Translations under genes and position numbers: made by a program | The notes under the pieces: model-generated | The model's database searches: none | What the model saw: the letters and a program-made list of their open reading frames with translations, nothing else | What the model was told of the DNA's origin: nothing | In this document: positions 1 through 6,966 of the stretch, in pieces | Layout of the letters: every line of letters begins with the position of its first letter | Position numbering within the stretch: position 1 is the first letter of the stretch | Origin: Acidimicrobiia bacterium | GTDB lineage: Bacteria; Actinomycetota; Acidimicrobiia; Acidimicrobiales; Poriferisodalaceae | Length of the DNA: 33,611 nt | Assembly: GCA_022821985.1 (NCBI GenBank) | Contig: JAJECP010000014.1 | Span: 1 to 33,611, forward strand | Reading direction: 5' to 3'

Positions 1-39
1 CCACATGACATCCACCACAGCCTTGGTCAGAGCACGCAT
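1..39 (-). CDS. Possible 5' end of a gene leaving the left edge
   Basis: On the minus strand an ATG at 39 opens a frame reading MRALTKAVVDVMW that runs off the window. A good ribosome-binding sequence, GGAGG, lies 11 nt upstream, which favours this start over extending the open frame further. Only 13 residues are visible, so no family can be named. It may belong with the restriction-like remnant upstream, but that is a guess from position alone. Confidence 0.3.
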   Translation of the reverse strand, partial: MRALTKAVVDVMW

Positions 40-157
40 GATGAAACCGGCCTCCACGGTCGTCAGGTCATCGACGACCCCACCAATACACCGGGGAACC
101 AGACGACCCGTGGACGGCCACCTATCGGCGCGGCCTCTAAGAACTCCGCGGCGTGCC

Positions 158-359
158 TTACATCTCAGGCGTGTAGCGGTTGTCGCGTAGCAGCGTCGCG
201 AGACTCTCGACAGTCTGCCCTGCAGGAGGGTGGTAGATCTCGCAACCCACTGTGTCAAATGCCGCGTGGGTCGTCAATCGAGCGAAGTTCGCCCCATTCG
301 ATCACCACTCGAAAGCTCGCTTGGCCCGATTTGGTCGACGGGAAGGCACCCGGCTCGTG
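158..359 (-). pseudogene. Protein-like fragments downstream of the Mrr-type ORF, possibly decayed
   Basis: Two overlapping minus-strand frames look protein-like here. One continues in frame after the TAG that ends the Mrr-type ORF and stays open for 34 codons to a TGA at 253-255; it includes FRVVIEWGELRSIDDPRGI. The other is open from 301 to a TAA at 158-160 and includes IYHPPAGQTVESLATLLRD, with possible TTG (277) or GTG (250) starts. This pattern fits a gene broken by a nonsense change and a frameshift, but two tiny genes or chance open frames would look the same. I recognise neither fragment. Base composition is less GC-rich than in the metabolic genes to the right. Confidence 0.25.
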
Positions 360-626
360 CTATCCGACGAGTCGCCACCAACCTCGCCGCGGGCTCTCAA
401 CCATGCCTCGCTCGCGCAGGCGCGTGAGTGCCCAGCTGATTCGGTCATTGAGGACCAGAGCGCCGCTGACCGGATAGCGCACCTGCGTCATGGCATGCGG
501 CAATTGTTGTGACTCAATCACGGCCGCATAGATGGAGCGGACCTGTGCACTGTCACCCAAACTTCTCAGCGCAGCGAGAGTCGGCGCCTCGAGGTCTTGA
601 GCTCTCGGCAGATCGCTGGGGATCAT
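360..626 (-). CDS. Mrr-type N-terminal winged-helix protein, stand-alone or truncated (88 aa)
   Basis: This small protein resembles the N-terminal winged-helix domain of Mrr-type restriction proteins. The C-terminal half has the typical pattern: a basic and hydrophobic recognition helix around residues 61-74 (DRISWALTRLRERG), then a beta-wing MVESPRRGWWRLV. In the family this domain contacts DNA, and a PD-(D/E)xK nuclease domain follows to give a protein of about 300 residues. Here the frame stops at residue 88 and no nuclease motif is visible downstream, so it is either an orphan DNA-binding module or the remains of a restriction gene. Start: ATG at 626, without a strong ribosome-binding site. 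It diverges from the toxin-antitoxin-like pair to the right. Family assignment is from memory of the motif and is moderately sure; function is unknown. Confidence 0.5.
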   Translation of the reverse strand: MIPSDLPRAQDLEAPTLAALRSLGDSAQVRSIYAAVIESQQLPHAMTQVRYPVSGALVLNDRISWALTRLRERGMVESPRRGWWRLVG

Positions 627-797
627 CGCCGCAGCGTAGGCCCGTCAGCGTTGCGTCGGCCGCTGGCGCGTCCCGCAAGTTGCTCTCTACGAATTCTGAA
701 GCGGTCGTCGCATCGCCGAAGACGAGTACCGAAGCAGGCTCAAGTCCGATAGAGCACACAGTGGGGCAGGGGCTGGCACTGCTGCGCCTCGCCGACG

Positions 798-826
798 ACT
801 CCTTAAACGTGTTACGTTTAAGGAGT
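798..826. promoter_or_regulatory. 29-bp near-perfect palindrome, likely operator of the toxin-antitoxin-like pair
   Basis: Two 13-nt arms, ACTCCTTAAACGT (798-810) and its exact reverse complement (814-826), flank a 3-nt centre. The palindrome covers the candidate -10 box and runs 2 nt into the GTG start of the first gene. Ribbon-helix-helix antitoxins typically bind such inverted repeats to repress their own operon, so the downstream RHH protein is the natural ligand. That binding is inferred. Confidence 0.65.
813..818 (+). promoter_or_regulatory. Candidate -10 box (TACGTT) for a leaderless transcript
   Basis: TACGTT fits the actinobacterial TANNNT -10 pattern and lies 6 nt before the GTG at 825, so transcription could begin at or next to the start codon. 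No convincing -35 is visible. An AAGGAG follows, but it abuts the GTG, too close for normal ribosome binding. The box lies inside the 798-826 palindrome, so a bound repressor would block it. Confidence 0.45.
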
Positions 827-1076
827 GTGGATCCATGAGTCGGCCTACCGCCATGGCCTGGCTGACGACGAGATCCGTCACGCTTGGGACAACGCTATGG
901 GCTTCTTTGACATCGACATCGAACATGAGCCGATCAAGAGTCTCTGCATCGGACCCGACCGGGCGGGAAACCTGCTCGAAGTTCTGTACCTGCAAGCCGA
1001 AGACGCCGACCTCATCATCCATGCCATGCCGCTACGACCGACATTCCGTGCCTATCTCACCAAAGAACATCTATGA
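825..1076 (+). CDS. Small toxin-like protein, first gene of a TA-like pair (83 aa)
   Basis: This is an 83-residue protein in the usual position and size of a type II toxin. Its pattern, RHGLADDEIRHAW near the start, IGPDRAGNLLEVLYL at 42-56 and IIHAMPLRPTFRAYL at 64-78, recalls the BrnT/RelE-like RNase layout (HG...., IG..G.LL.V, then a basic C-terminus), but only distantly. It also matches a recurrent actinobacterial small-protein family that I recall without a defined function. The GTG at 825 is the only workable start, because an in-frame TAA sits at 819-821. The stop overlaps the next ATG (ATGA), so the two genes are translationally coupled. Toxin-first order is as in brnTA. Toxicity is inferred from context and not shown by catalytic residues I can name. 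Confidence 0.6.
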   Translation: MWIHESAYRHGLADDEIRHAWDNAMGFFDIDIEHEPIKSLCIGPDRAGNLLEVLYLQAEDADLIIHAMPLRPTFRAYLTKEHL

Positions 1077-1360
1077 GCGACGAAACCGACACCAGCAAGG
1101 TGCGCAGCAGCTTGACCGACGACGAGATCGACGCGATTGCCACCGACTTTGAGAACCGGGAATTTGAGTCGGCCGAGCTGACCGCAATCCGCAAGACCCG
1201 CCGACGCTCCCCGCGTCTCGGCGAGGCGAGGGCCGAGGTGTACACGTTCCGAGCACCGCCGAGCTATAAGCGTCGCATCCAAGAGCAAGCCGCAGCTCAG
1301 GATGTGACTGAGAGCCAAGTCATCCGCGACGCGCTCGACGCGTACCTCTCTGCGTCATAG
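1073..1360 (+). CDS. Ribbon-helix-helix antitoxin-like protein (95 aa)
   Basis: Residues ~56-92 read as a ribbon-helix-helix domain: a short strand (EVYTFRAP), helix A (SYKRRIQEQAAAQ), the turn DVTE, and helix B (SQVIRDALDAYLSA). CopG/BrnA-like antitoxins use this fold to dimerise and bind operator palindromes. The first 50 residues are charged and probably flexible; in such proteins the extension outside the RHH neutralises the toxin. The start ATG overlaps the stop of the upstream gene. The likely target is the palindrome at 798-826, giving autorepression. The RHH call is fairly safe; the antitoxin role rests on gene pairing. Confidence 0.7.
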   Translation: MSDETDTSKVRSSLTDDEIDAIATDFENREFESAELTAIRKTRRRSPRLGEARAEVYTFRAPPSYKRRIQEQAAAQDVTESQVIRDALDAYLSAS

Positions 1361-1393
1361 CCCAGCTCGGAACATCGACCCCTGACGGTGCGC

Positions 1394-1410
1394 GCAGCTC
1401 CATGAGCTGC
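1394..1410. terminator. Hairpin between convergent genes
   Basis: GCAGCTC (1394-1400) and GAGCTGC (1404-1410) form a perfect 7-bp stem with a 3-nt loop. It lies between the TA-like pair (plus) and the dioxygenase gene (minus). No T-run follows on either side, so termination strength is uncertain. Confidence 0.4.
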
Positions 1411-1432
1411 CCACATTCAGTCCTTCGCTGCG

Positions 1433-2290
1433 TTACTCGTCGAGGGTGGGGCCGGTGCCTTGCACGCGGGTCTGGCGCATGTAGCGGCGCCAGCGGTCGG
1501 CGTCGTAGCCGGCGCCGCGGTGCAGCAGGCAGCGATTGTCGTAAATGACCGCGTCGCCGGCACTCCAGCGATGCGCGTACTCGTCTTCGGGACGGGTAGC
1601 GGCCTCGTTCAGCTCGTCGATGAGCCGGCGGCTGTCGATGCCGTGCCAGCCGACGATGGATCGGGCGTGCGACCCGGCGTAATAGTTCTTCAAGCCGTTG
1701 CCGGGGTTGGTGCGCACCAGCCGCTGGGGGATCGGCGGCAGCGAAGCGGCGTGGTTCGGATCGACCGGGGCGACCTTGGTCCGGCTGAACACGTAGTCGT
1801 GCAGCACCACGAGGTCGTCGATCTCGGACTGGCGCTCGGGGCTGAGCCTCGCGTACGCGGCGCGTTGGCTCGCATACAGCGTCTCGCCGCCCTCGCCCGG
1901 CACCTCGTAGGCGCACAGGATCGACACGTACGACGGCACGAGCCGAAACGACGAATCCGAGTGCCAGAGGTTGTTGCCCTTCTGGTTGTGGGTCAGCGGG
2001 TGTGACTCGTCCCGCTTGGTGTCGGCGTCGATGACGTTGCCGATCGTGCCGAAATACTCGACCTTGCCCGTCTTGCCGAACACCACATGGTTCGGCTCGG
2101 GTTCGCCGAGGCTGCGGGTAAGCGCAAGCTGCGCTTCGTCGGACATCTGCTGGTCCTCGAAGTGCAGCAGCGAATAGGTGTCGACGGCATAGTGCAGCTC
2201 GTCAGCCGCCGCGCCGTCGAGCGGCTGCGACAGGTCGATGCCGCTGACCTTGGCGCCGAAGTCAGGATGGATGGGCTCGAACGTCAGCAC
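1433..2290 (-). CDS. TauD/TfdA-family Fe(II)/2-oxoglutarate dioxygenase (285 aa)
   Basis: This is a non-haem iron oxygenase that would couple 2-oxoglutarate decarboxylation to hydroxylation of an organic acid. The iron ligands are visible: the HxD pair in WHSDSS (H110, D112) and the distal histidine in LLHRGAG (H257). The 2-oxoglutarate-binding arginine is in RRYMRQTRV (about R268-R272). Length is normal for the TauD/TfdA family, whose substrates include taurine, alkyl sulfates and phenoxyacetates; the sequence does not tell me which. Start: GTG at 2290 with GGGAG upstream. It lies 70 nt after the FadB-like gene on the same strand and may be cotranscribed. The substrate is unknown; a catabolic role is likely. 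Confidence 0.85.
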   Translation of the reverse strand: MLTFEPIHPDFGAKVSGIDLSQPLDGAAADELHYAVDTYSLLHFEDQQMSDEAQLALTRSLGEPEPNHVVFGKTGKVEYFGTIGNVIDADTKRDESHPLTHNQKGNNLWHSDSSFRLVPSYVSILCAYEVPGEGGETLYASQRAAYARLSPERQSEIDDLVVLHDYVFSRTKVAPVDPNHAASLPPIPQRLVRTNPGNGLKNYYAGSHARSIVGWHGIDSRRLIDELNEAATRPEDEYAHRWSAGDAVIYDNRCLLHRGAGYDADRWRRYMRQTRVQGTGPTLDE

Positions 2291-2360
2291 TGGATTCTCC
2301 CTCGGTCAGCCCCGCCATTGATTCTGGCCGCAGGCAATTCTGTCCGCCAGCCTCTCGCGG

Positions 2361-4475
2361 TCAGCTCTCGTGGCGGGCCAGCGAGCCGCCCTCGGCCGCC
2401 AACCGCTCCAGCAGCGGGCTCGGCGTCCAGTGATCGCCGCCCAGGGTCTCGTTGTAATGGCGGATGCGGCCCAGCACCTCGCCCAGCCCGATCTCGTCGG
2501 CCCAGTACATCGGCCCGCCGGTGTAGATCGGCCAGCCGTAGCCGTTGATCCAGGTGACGTCGACGTCGCTGCCCCGCAGCGCGATGCCCTCGTCGAGGAT
2601 CTTGGCGCCCTCGTTGACCATCGGGTACAGGCAGCGCTCGAGGACCTCCTGATCGGTGACATCGCGCAGAACTGCGCTCCGCTCAGCGGCGAAGTCGCGG
2701 ATCATCTGCTCCACCTCCGGGTCGGGCGTCGAGGCCCGGGTGTCGGGGTCGTAGATGTAGTAGCCGCGGCCGTTCTTCTGGCCCCGGCGGCCCGACTCGC
2801 ACAGCACCTCGCGCACCGTCGAGCTCGACGATGTGTCCTCGTTCCAGCCCACATCGAGACCGGCCAGATCGCTCATGGCAAACGGCCCCATGGGGAAGCC
2901 GAAGTCGTACACGACCTTGTCGATCTGGGCAGGCGTGGCGCCCTCCAGCAGCATCTTCTCGGCCTCGATGCCCCGCATGAACAGCATCCGGTTGCCGATG
3001 AAGCCGTAGCAGACGCCGCACAGCACCGGTGTCTTGCCGATGCGCTTGCCGATCGACATGGCAGTGGTGATGGCCGTGTGCGAAGTGGCATCGCCGCGCA
3101 CCACTTCGAGCATCCGCATGACGTTGGCGGGGGAGAAGAAGTGCATGCCGATGACGGCTTCGGGCCGTGATGTGGCCGAGGCGATCTCGTTCACATCCAG
3201 CGCCGAGGTGTTGGTGGCGAGCACCGCACCCGGCTTGCAGATGCCGTCGAGCTGGGAGAACACGTCCTTCTTGAGCGCCATGTTCTCGAAGACGGCCTCG
3301 ATCATCAGGTCGCAATCGGCGAAGTCGCCCATGTCGGTGGCGCCCTGCAGCAGGTCCATGCGGGTTTGCACGTCGTCAGACGAGATGCCGCCCCGCGCCG
3401 CGGTGCGCTCGTAGTTGCGCCGCACCACGCCGAGGCCCCGCTCGAGGCTGGCCTCGTCACGCTCCACGAGAGTGACCGGTATGCCGATGTTGGCGAAGTT
3501 CATGGCGATGCCGCCGCCCATCGTGCCTGCCCCGAGGATGCCGACCCGCGCGATGTCCACGGGCGGCGTGTCGCGGGGAACATCGGGCACCTTCTGAGCC
3601 GCTCGCTCAGCAAAGAAGTAGTACTGCTGAGCGTTGGCCTGCGAGCTGCCCATCAGCTCGCCGAAGATGCGTTGCTCGGCGGCGAGCCCGGCCTCGAAGT
3701 CGCCGCTGGCCCCGGTCTCGACTGCCGCCTCCACGCAGCGAACAATGCAGTCGGCCGCTTCGAAACCTCGCGTCCGGCGGGCGATCGAGGCCCGGAAGGC
3801 GGCGAACTGCTCGGCGCCGAAGCCTTCGAGGCGATCGTTGCGATCGCGGATGCGCGGGCGGGGCATGCCTTCTGCCACAGCTCGGCGGGCGAATGCCACT
3901 GCTCCGGCCTCGAGATCGGCCAGCGAGTCGCCCACGATCTCGTTGATCAGGCCGCATTCCAGGGCCTCAGAGGCGCCGATCGGGTCGCCGCTGACCATGA
4001 TCTCGAGCGCTCGCTGCGGGCCGGTGATGCGCGGAAGGCGCTGCGTGCCGCCGCCGCCGGGCAGCAGGCCCAGCTTCACCTCGGGCAGGCCGAACTGGGC
4101 TGTGCTGATGGCGACCCGGAAGTGCGCGCACAGCGCGACCTCCAGCCCGCCGCCGAGCGCGGTGCCGTGGATCGCAGCCACCACTGGCTTGCTGCAGTTC
4201 TCCATGGCCTCCTGGCCGGGCACGAGGGCGGGGGGCTTGGGCGGCTGGGAGAACTCGGTGATGTCTGCGCCGGCGATGAAGGTCCGCCCGTCGCAGATGA
4301 GCACGATGGCTGTTGCGTCGCTGGCCTCGGCGGCTGCCATGCCGTCGATGAGGCCTTGGCGCACGTGGTAGCTCAGCGCGTTGACGGGCGGGTTGTTCAC
4401 GATGAGCAACGCCACGTCGTCGCGGCGCTCGAGTCGGACCGACTCGGTGATCTGGCTCTGGTCCTGGGTTGTCAT
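2361..4475 (-). CDS. Bifunctional enoyl-CoA hydratase / 3-hydroxyacyl-CoA dehydrogenase, FadB/FadJ type (704 aa)
   Basis: A fatty-acid beta-oxidation multienzyme: the N-terminal part hydrates a 2-enoyl-CoA and the C-terminal part oxidises the L-3-hydroxyacyl-CoA with NAD+. The crotonase domain (~10-200) has the oxyanion-hole segment [10 protein letters not shown] and two candidate catalytic glutamates in GGGLEVAL (E112) and LPEVKLG (E132). A Rossmann domain begins at ~308 with GILGAGTMG; the dehydrogenase histidine is in GMHFFSP (H445). Two C-terminal 3HCDH domains follow. Length is typical of FadB/FadJ. ATG at 4475 is chosen because a TACGCT box ends 7 nt upstream and the crotonase domain starts just after; the open frame extends much further upstream only by chance. 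It could also serve dicarboxylyl-CoA steps of aromatic degradation. Confidence 0.93.
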   Translation of the reverse strand: MTTQDQSQITESVRLERRDDVALLIVNNPPVNALSYHVRQGLIDGMAAAEASDATAIVLICDGRTFIAGADITEFSQPPKPPALVPGQEAMENCSKPVVAAIHGTALGGGLEVALCAHFRVAISTAQFGLPEVKLGLLPGGGGTQRLPRITGPQRALEIMVSGDPIGASEALECGLINEIVGDSLADLEAGAVAFARRAVAEGMPRPRIRDRNDRLEGFGAEQFAAFRASIARRTRGFEAADCIVRCVEAAVETGASGDFEAGLAAEQRIFGELMGSSQANAQQYYFFAERAAQKVPDVPRDTPPVDIARVGILGAGTMGGGIAMNFANIGIPVTLVERDEASLERGLGVVRRNYERTAARGGISSDDVQTRMDLLQGATDMGDFADCDLMIEAVFENMALKKDVFSQLDGICKPGAVLATNTSALDVNEIASATSRPEAVIGMHFFSPANVMRMLEVVRGDATSHTAITTAMSIGKRIGKTPVLCGVCYGFIGNRMLFMRGIEAEKMLLEGATPAQIDKVVYDFGFPMGPFAMSDLAGLDVGWNEDTSSSSTVREVLCESGRRGQKNGRGYYIYDPDTRASTPDPEVEQMIRDFAAERSAVLRDVTDQEVLERCLYPMVNEGAKILDEGIALRGSDVDVTWINGYGWPIYTGGPMYWADEIGLGEVLGRIRHYNETLGGDHWTPSPLLERLAAEGGSLARHES

Positions 4476-4631
4476 GGGCCGCAGCGTACGCAACGACGGC
4501 CCTGCCGGACCGGGCCGGTGCGTGCCACAGGCGATTCGGCGCCGAATTCTCCCCGATGCGGACAGGACCCGGCGATACGCTGCGAATGTCTTGGACGACT
4601 GCAACGCCCAAGCCATCCCCATGGAGCGCCG
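4476..4631. promoter_or_regulatory. Divergent promoter region with mirrored TACGCTGCG boxes and a central palindrome
   Basis: The same 9-mer TACGCTGCG occurs once toward each gene: on the minus strand at 4488-4480 and on the plus strand at 4576-4584. Each contains TACGCT, a good TANNNT -10. The minus copy ends 7 nt before the FadB-like ATG (leaderless layout); the plus copy predicts a leader of about 45 nt before the aminotransferase GTG. Near the middle lies a perfect 14-bp palindrome, ATTCGGCGCCGAAT (4534-4547), a candidate site for a shared regulator. Confidence 0.45.
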
Positions 4632-5657
4632 GTGACTGACAAGCCCGACCCGTTTACGGTCCCCTTCGGGACCATCTTCTGTGACTGGATGACCACCGCC
4701 CGCGCCGACGACGGCCCGTACGTCTACGGCGGGGGAGCTGAGCCATTCGGCGACTTCACCATCAGCCCCGCGGCGCACGTACTGCACTACGGCAGCGCCA
4801 TCTTCGAAGGGCTCAAGGCACACCGCCAGGTGGACGGGTCGCTGGCGATCTTCCGGCTGGACCGGCATGTGGAACGCATGGTGTCCAGCGCACAACGGCT
4901 GCGGCTGCCCGCCATCGACGGTGATGTCCTGCATCAGATGTGCGTGGACGCAGTGGAGGCGAACGCGGGCGAGGTGCCCGACCCGCCCGGCTCGCTCTAC
5001 ATCCGCCCGACGCTCATCGGCACCGAGCCCGATATCGGCGCTGCGGCCCGTCCGACGCGCAGCGCGTTGCTCTATGTCGTCAACTGCCCGGTCGGCGATT
5101 ACTTCAAGGGCGGCGTCAGGCCGCTGACCTTGCTGGTGGAGACCGACATTCCCCGCACTGTCCCGCAGTTCGGCATGGTGAAGTGCGGCGGCAACTACGC
5201 GATGGCGCTGGCGCCCACGCTGGATGCCATGGCCGGCAACGAGGCCATCGACCAGATGCTGTTCGCCACCGGCGGCGACATCACCGAGACCGGGGCGTCC
5301 AACTTCTTCCTGGCCGACGACGAGCGGGTGGTGACCCGTCATCTCGACGAGTCGTTCTTGCACGGTGTCACCCGGTCGTCGGTGATCGAGCTGGCTGCGT
5401 CGTTGGGCTACGAGGTCGAGGAGCGCTCGATCGACCCCGAGGAGCTGGTCGAGTGGGCCGAGCGCGGCGAAGCGTTCCTGTCGGGAACGGCCGCGGTGCT
5501 CGCCCCCGTCGGCACCATCCTGTTCGAAGGCAAGACGCTCACTGTGGGCGACGGCCAACCGGGCCGCAACACGATGCGGCTGCGCCAGGCACTCGTCGAC
5601 ATCCAGGTCGGTGCTGCGCCCGATCCCTTCGGCTGGCGCACACCTGTGAAGGGCTGA
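4632..5657 (+). CDS. ilvE: Branched-chain amino acid aminotransferase (class IV, 341 aa)
   Basis: A fold-type IV PLP aminotransferase, most likely interconverting leucine, isoleucine and valine with their 2-oxo acids. The N-terminal motif HVLHYGSAIFEGLKAHR (49-65) is the BCAT hallmark. The PLP lysine is K184 in GMVKCGGNYAMAL, and ITETGASNFF is the conserved cofactor-glutamate segment. Length matches IlvE. The GTG at 4632 is chosen because GGAG lies 6 nt upstream and the next residues match the usual BCAT N-terminus. The HD-domain gene follows after 14 nt and is probably cotranscribed. D-amino-acid transaminase or aminodeoxychorismate lyase belong to the same fold, but the KCGGNYA motif and length favour BCAT. 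Confidence 0.9.
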   Translation: MTDKPDPFTVPFGTIFCDWMTTARADDGPYVYGGGAEPFGDFTISPAAHVLHYGSAIFEGLKAHRQVDGSLAIFRLDRHVERMVSSAQRLRLPAIDGDVLHQMCVDAVEANAGEVPDPPGSLYIRPTLIGTEPDIGAAARPTRSALLYVVNCPVGDYFKGGVRPLTLLVETDIPRTVPQFGMVKCGGNYAMALAPTLDAMAGNEAIDQMLFATGGDITETGASNFFLADDERVVTRHLDESFLHGVTRSSVIELAASLGYEVEERSIDPEELVEWAERGEAFLSGTAAVLAPVGTILFEGKTLTVGDGQPGRNTMRLRQALVDIQVGAAPDPFGWRTPVKG

Positions 5658-5671
5658 CGGATCGGGTTGCC

Positions 5672-6265
5672 ATGAGCAATCGGGACACCGGCCGCATCGT
5701 GTCCTGGACGGCAATGGAGCACGGCACCGCTGACGACTACGCGTTCCTGGACAGTCAGCACTACGCGCACGTCCGAACGGGACTGGTCGACAACCTGCTG
5801 AACATCCTGCGGTGCCTGCGGGGACCCACGCTGGGCTACCCGATCGACCGCTACGACCATTCCCTGCAATCGGCAACCCGGGCATTGCGAAACGGTGAAT
5901 CGACCGACCTCGTGGCGGCGGCCCTGCTGCATGACATCGGTGACGCATTCGCGCCCGAGAATCACAGTGCTGCCGGTGCAGCCGTCCTGCAGCCCTATGT
6001 CGACGAGCGCACGCACTGGGTGATCGCCCATCACGGACTGTTTCAGGGCTACTACTACTTCCACCACCTCGGTGGAGATCGCGATGCCCGCGAGCAGTAC
6101 CGCGACTCGCCTCACTACGACGCCTGCCTGGACTTCTGTGAGAACTACGACCAGAACTGCTTCGACCCGAAGTACCCCAACCTGGCAGCTGACGACTTTC
6201 GCCCCCTGCTCGACGAGGTCTTCAGCCGCCCCTCACAGGTCCCCGCGACCGCCCCACTGACCTGA
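5672..6265 (+). CDS. PhnZ-like HD-domain protein, candidate di-iron oxygenase or phosphohydrolase (197 aa)
   Basis: A small HD-domain protein with metal-binding residues laid out as in the PhnZ/TmpB group: H63 (YDHSLQ), the H87-D88 pair (LLHDIGD), H98 (ENHSA), H120/H121 (VIAHHG) and a distal D160 (ENYDQNCFD). PhnZ and TmpB are mixed-valent di-iron oxygenases that cleave the C-P bond of 1-hydroxy-2-aminoethylphosphonates; many relatives are uncharacterised and often labelled HD phosphohydrolases. The tyrosine-rich stretch FQGYYYFHH just after the fourth ligand could line the active site. The start ATG at 5672 lies 14 nt after ilvE, so an operon is likely. Substrate unknown. No phosphonate transporter or C-P lyase gene is in view. 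Confidence 0.7.
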   Translation: MSNRDTGRIVSWTAMEHGTADDYAFLDSQHYAHVRTGLVDNLLNILRCLRGPTLGYPIDRYDHSLQSATRALRNGESTDLVAAALLHDIGDAFAPENHSAAGAAVLQPYVDERTHWVIAHHGLFQGYYYFHHLGGDRDAREQYRDSPHYDACLDFCENYDQNCFDPKYPNLAADDFRPLLDEVFSRPSQVPATAPLT

Positions 6266-6300
6266 GGCCGCAGCGCGGCTTGGCTAGCGCGGCTGCAAGC

Positions 6301-6903
6301 TCAGAGGCGGGTGATGGCGTCGCCGGCGCGGACGGTCCCGGGTTGGACGACTCGGCAGTTGACACCGCGCATGCGCAGGTCGCGGCCCTCGCCGGTGTTC
6401 ACGAAACGCAGAGCGTCACGGCCGAATCGGGCGGCGAACTTGGCGCAGCCTCGGTGCGGTTTGGCCGTGACCTCCAGGACCGCATCACCGAGCCTCAGCT
6501 GGGCGCCGGCGGGCAGCGTCTCATGGCTGATGTCGAGGTCTGCGTAGATCTGGTCGCCGGCGAGCGGCCAGCGTTCGACTGGCCCGATGACCGCCGCGGC
6601 CGCACGAGTGCTCATGATGGTGATCTGGGCGTCCGGGTGCGGTCCGCCATCGGCTGACGACGGTGAGCCTCGCTGGTTCCACGTGTCGCCCGCAACGCCT
6701 TCGGCATCGTTGATCTCGGCCACGTCGAGCACCTCGCGGGCATCTTCGCCAGGGCGGCGGACGATGAGCTCGATCGTGCCGGTGCTGCCGGGCGCCTCGC
6801 GAATGTGCGGCAGCGCCGCTTCCAGCTCGGCGGTGCTGCGGTGGAGCGTCGGGTCGCTGCTCGCAGCCTCGGCGACGGCGGTGGTCTCTGCTGATGCGTT
6901 CAT
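6301..6903 (-). CDS. MOSC-domain protein (200 aa)
   Basis: MOSC domains bind a sulfur-bearing molybdenum cofactor or carry sulfur in molybdoenzyme maturation; the stand-alone YiiM-like forms reduce N-hydroxylated compounds. The conserved cysteine is visible in KPHRGCAKF (C153), followed by the typical FGRDALRFVN and a C-terminal barrel ending VRAGDAITRL. The MOSC core spans ~45-198. ATG at 6903 is preferred over a TTG at 6918 because it is the stronger start and the first 20 residues are non-conserved either way. It converges with the HD-domain gene. The window also holds a molybdoenzyme about 16 kb away, but no link is shown. Confidence 0.85.
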   Translation of the reverse strand: MNASAETTAVAEAASSDPTLHRSTAELEAALPHIREAPGSTGTIELIVRRPGEDAREVLDVAEINDAEGVAGDTWNQRGSPSSADGGPHPDAQITIMSTRAAAAVIGPVERWPLAGDQIYADLDISHETLPAGAQLRLGDAVLEVTAKPHRGCAKFAARFGRDALRFVNTGEGRDLRMRGVNCRVVQPGTVRAGDAITRL

Positions 6904-6966
6904 CGAGATGCGTCCCAAAAGGTTCGTCGGCAGACTCAGGAGCTGACGGCCAGCTCCAACGCAGGA

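Noticed and set aside
553..759. 68-residue minus-strand frame containing SVLVFGDATTASEFVES
   Set aside because: The first 40 residues look mildly protein-like, but the end overlaps the Mrr-type ORF out of frame and there is no family match; kept out as unsupported.
3366..4631. Upstream extension of the aminotransferase frame
   Set aside because: The frame is open for ~420 codons before GTG 4632, but it lies antisense to the FadB-like gene. BCAT homology begins at the GTG, which has its own ribosome-binding site.
4476..5948. Upstream extension of the FadB-like frame on the minus strand
   Set aside because: It is antisense to ilvE and shows no domain; the crotonase domain begins right after ATG 4475.
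1433..6265. A dedicated phosphonate-degradation operon
   Set aside because: The dioxygenase and HD genes are on opposite strands, separated by unrelated genes, with no phosphonate transporter; kept only as a low-interest hypothesis.
6267..6279. Short hairpin GCCGC-AGC-GCGGC between the HD and MOSC genes
   Set aside because: Five base pairs and no T-run; such stems are frequent by chance at this GC content.
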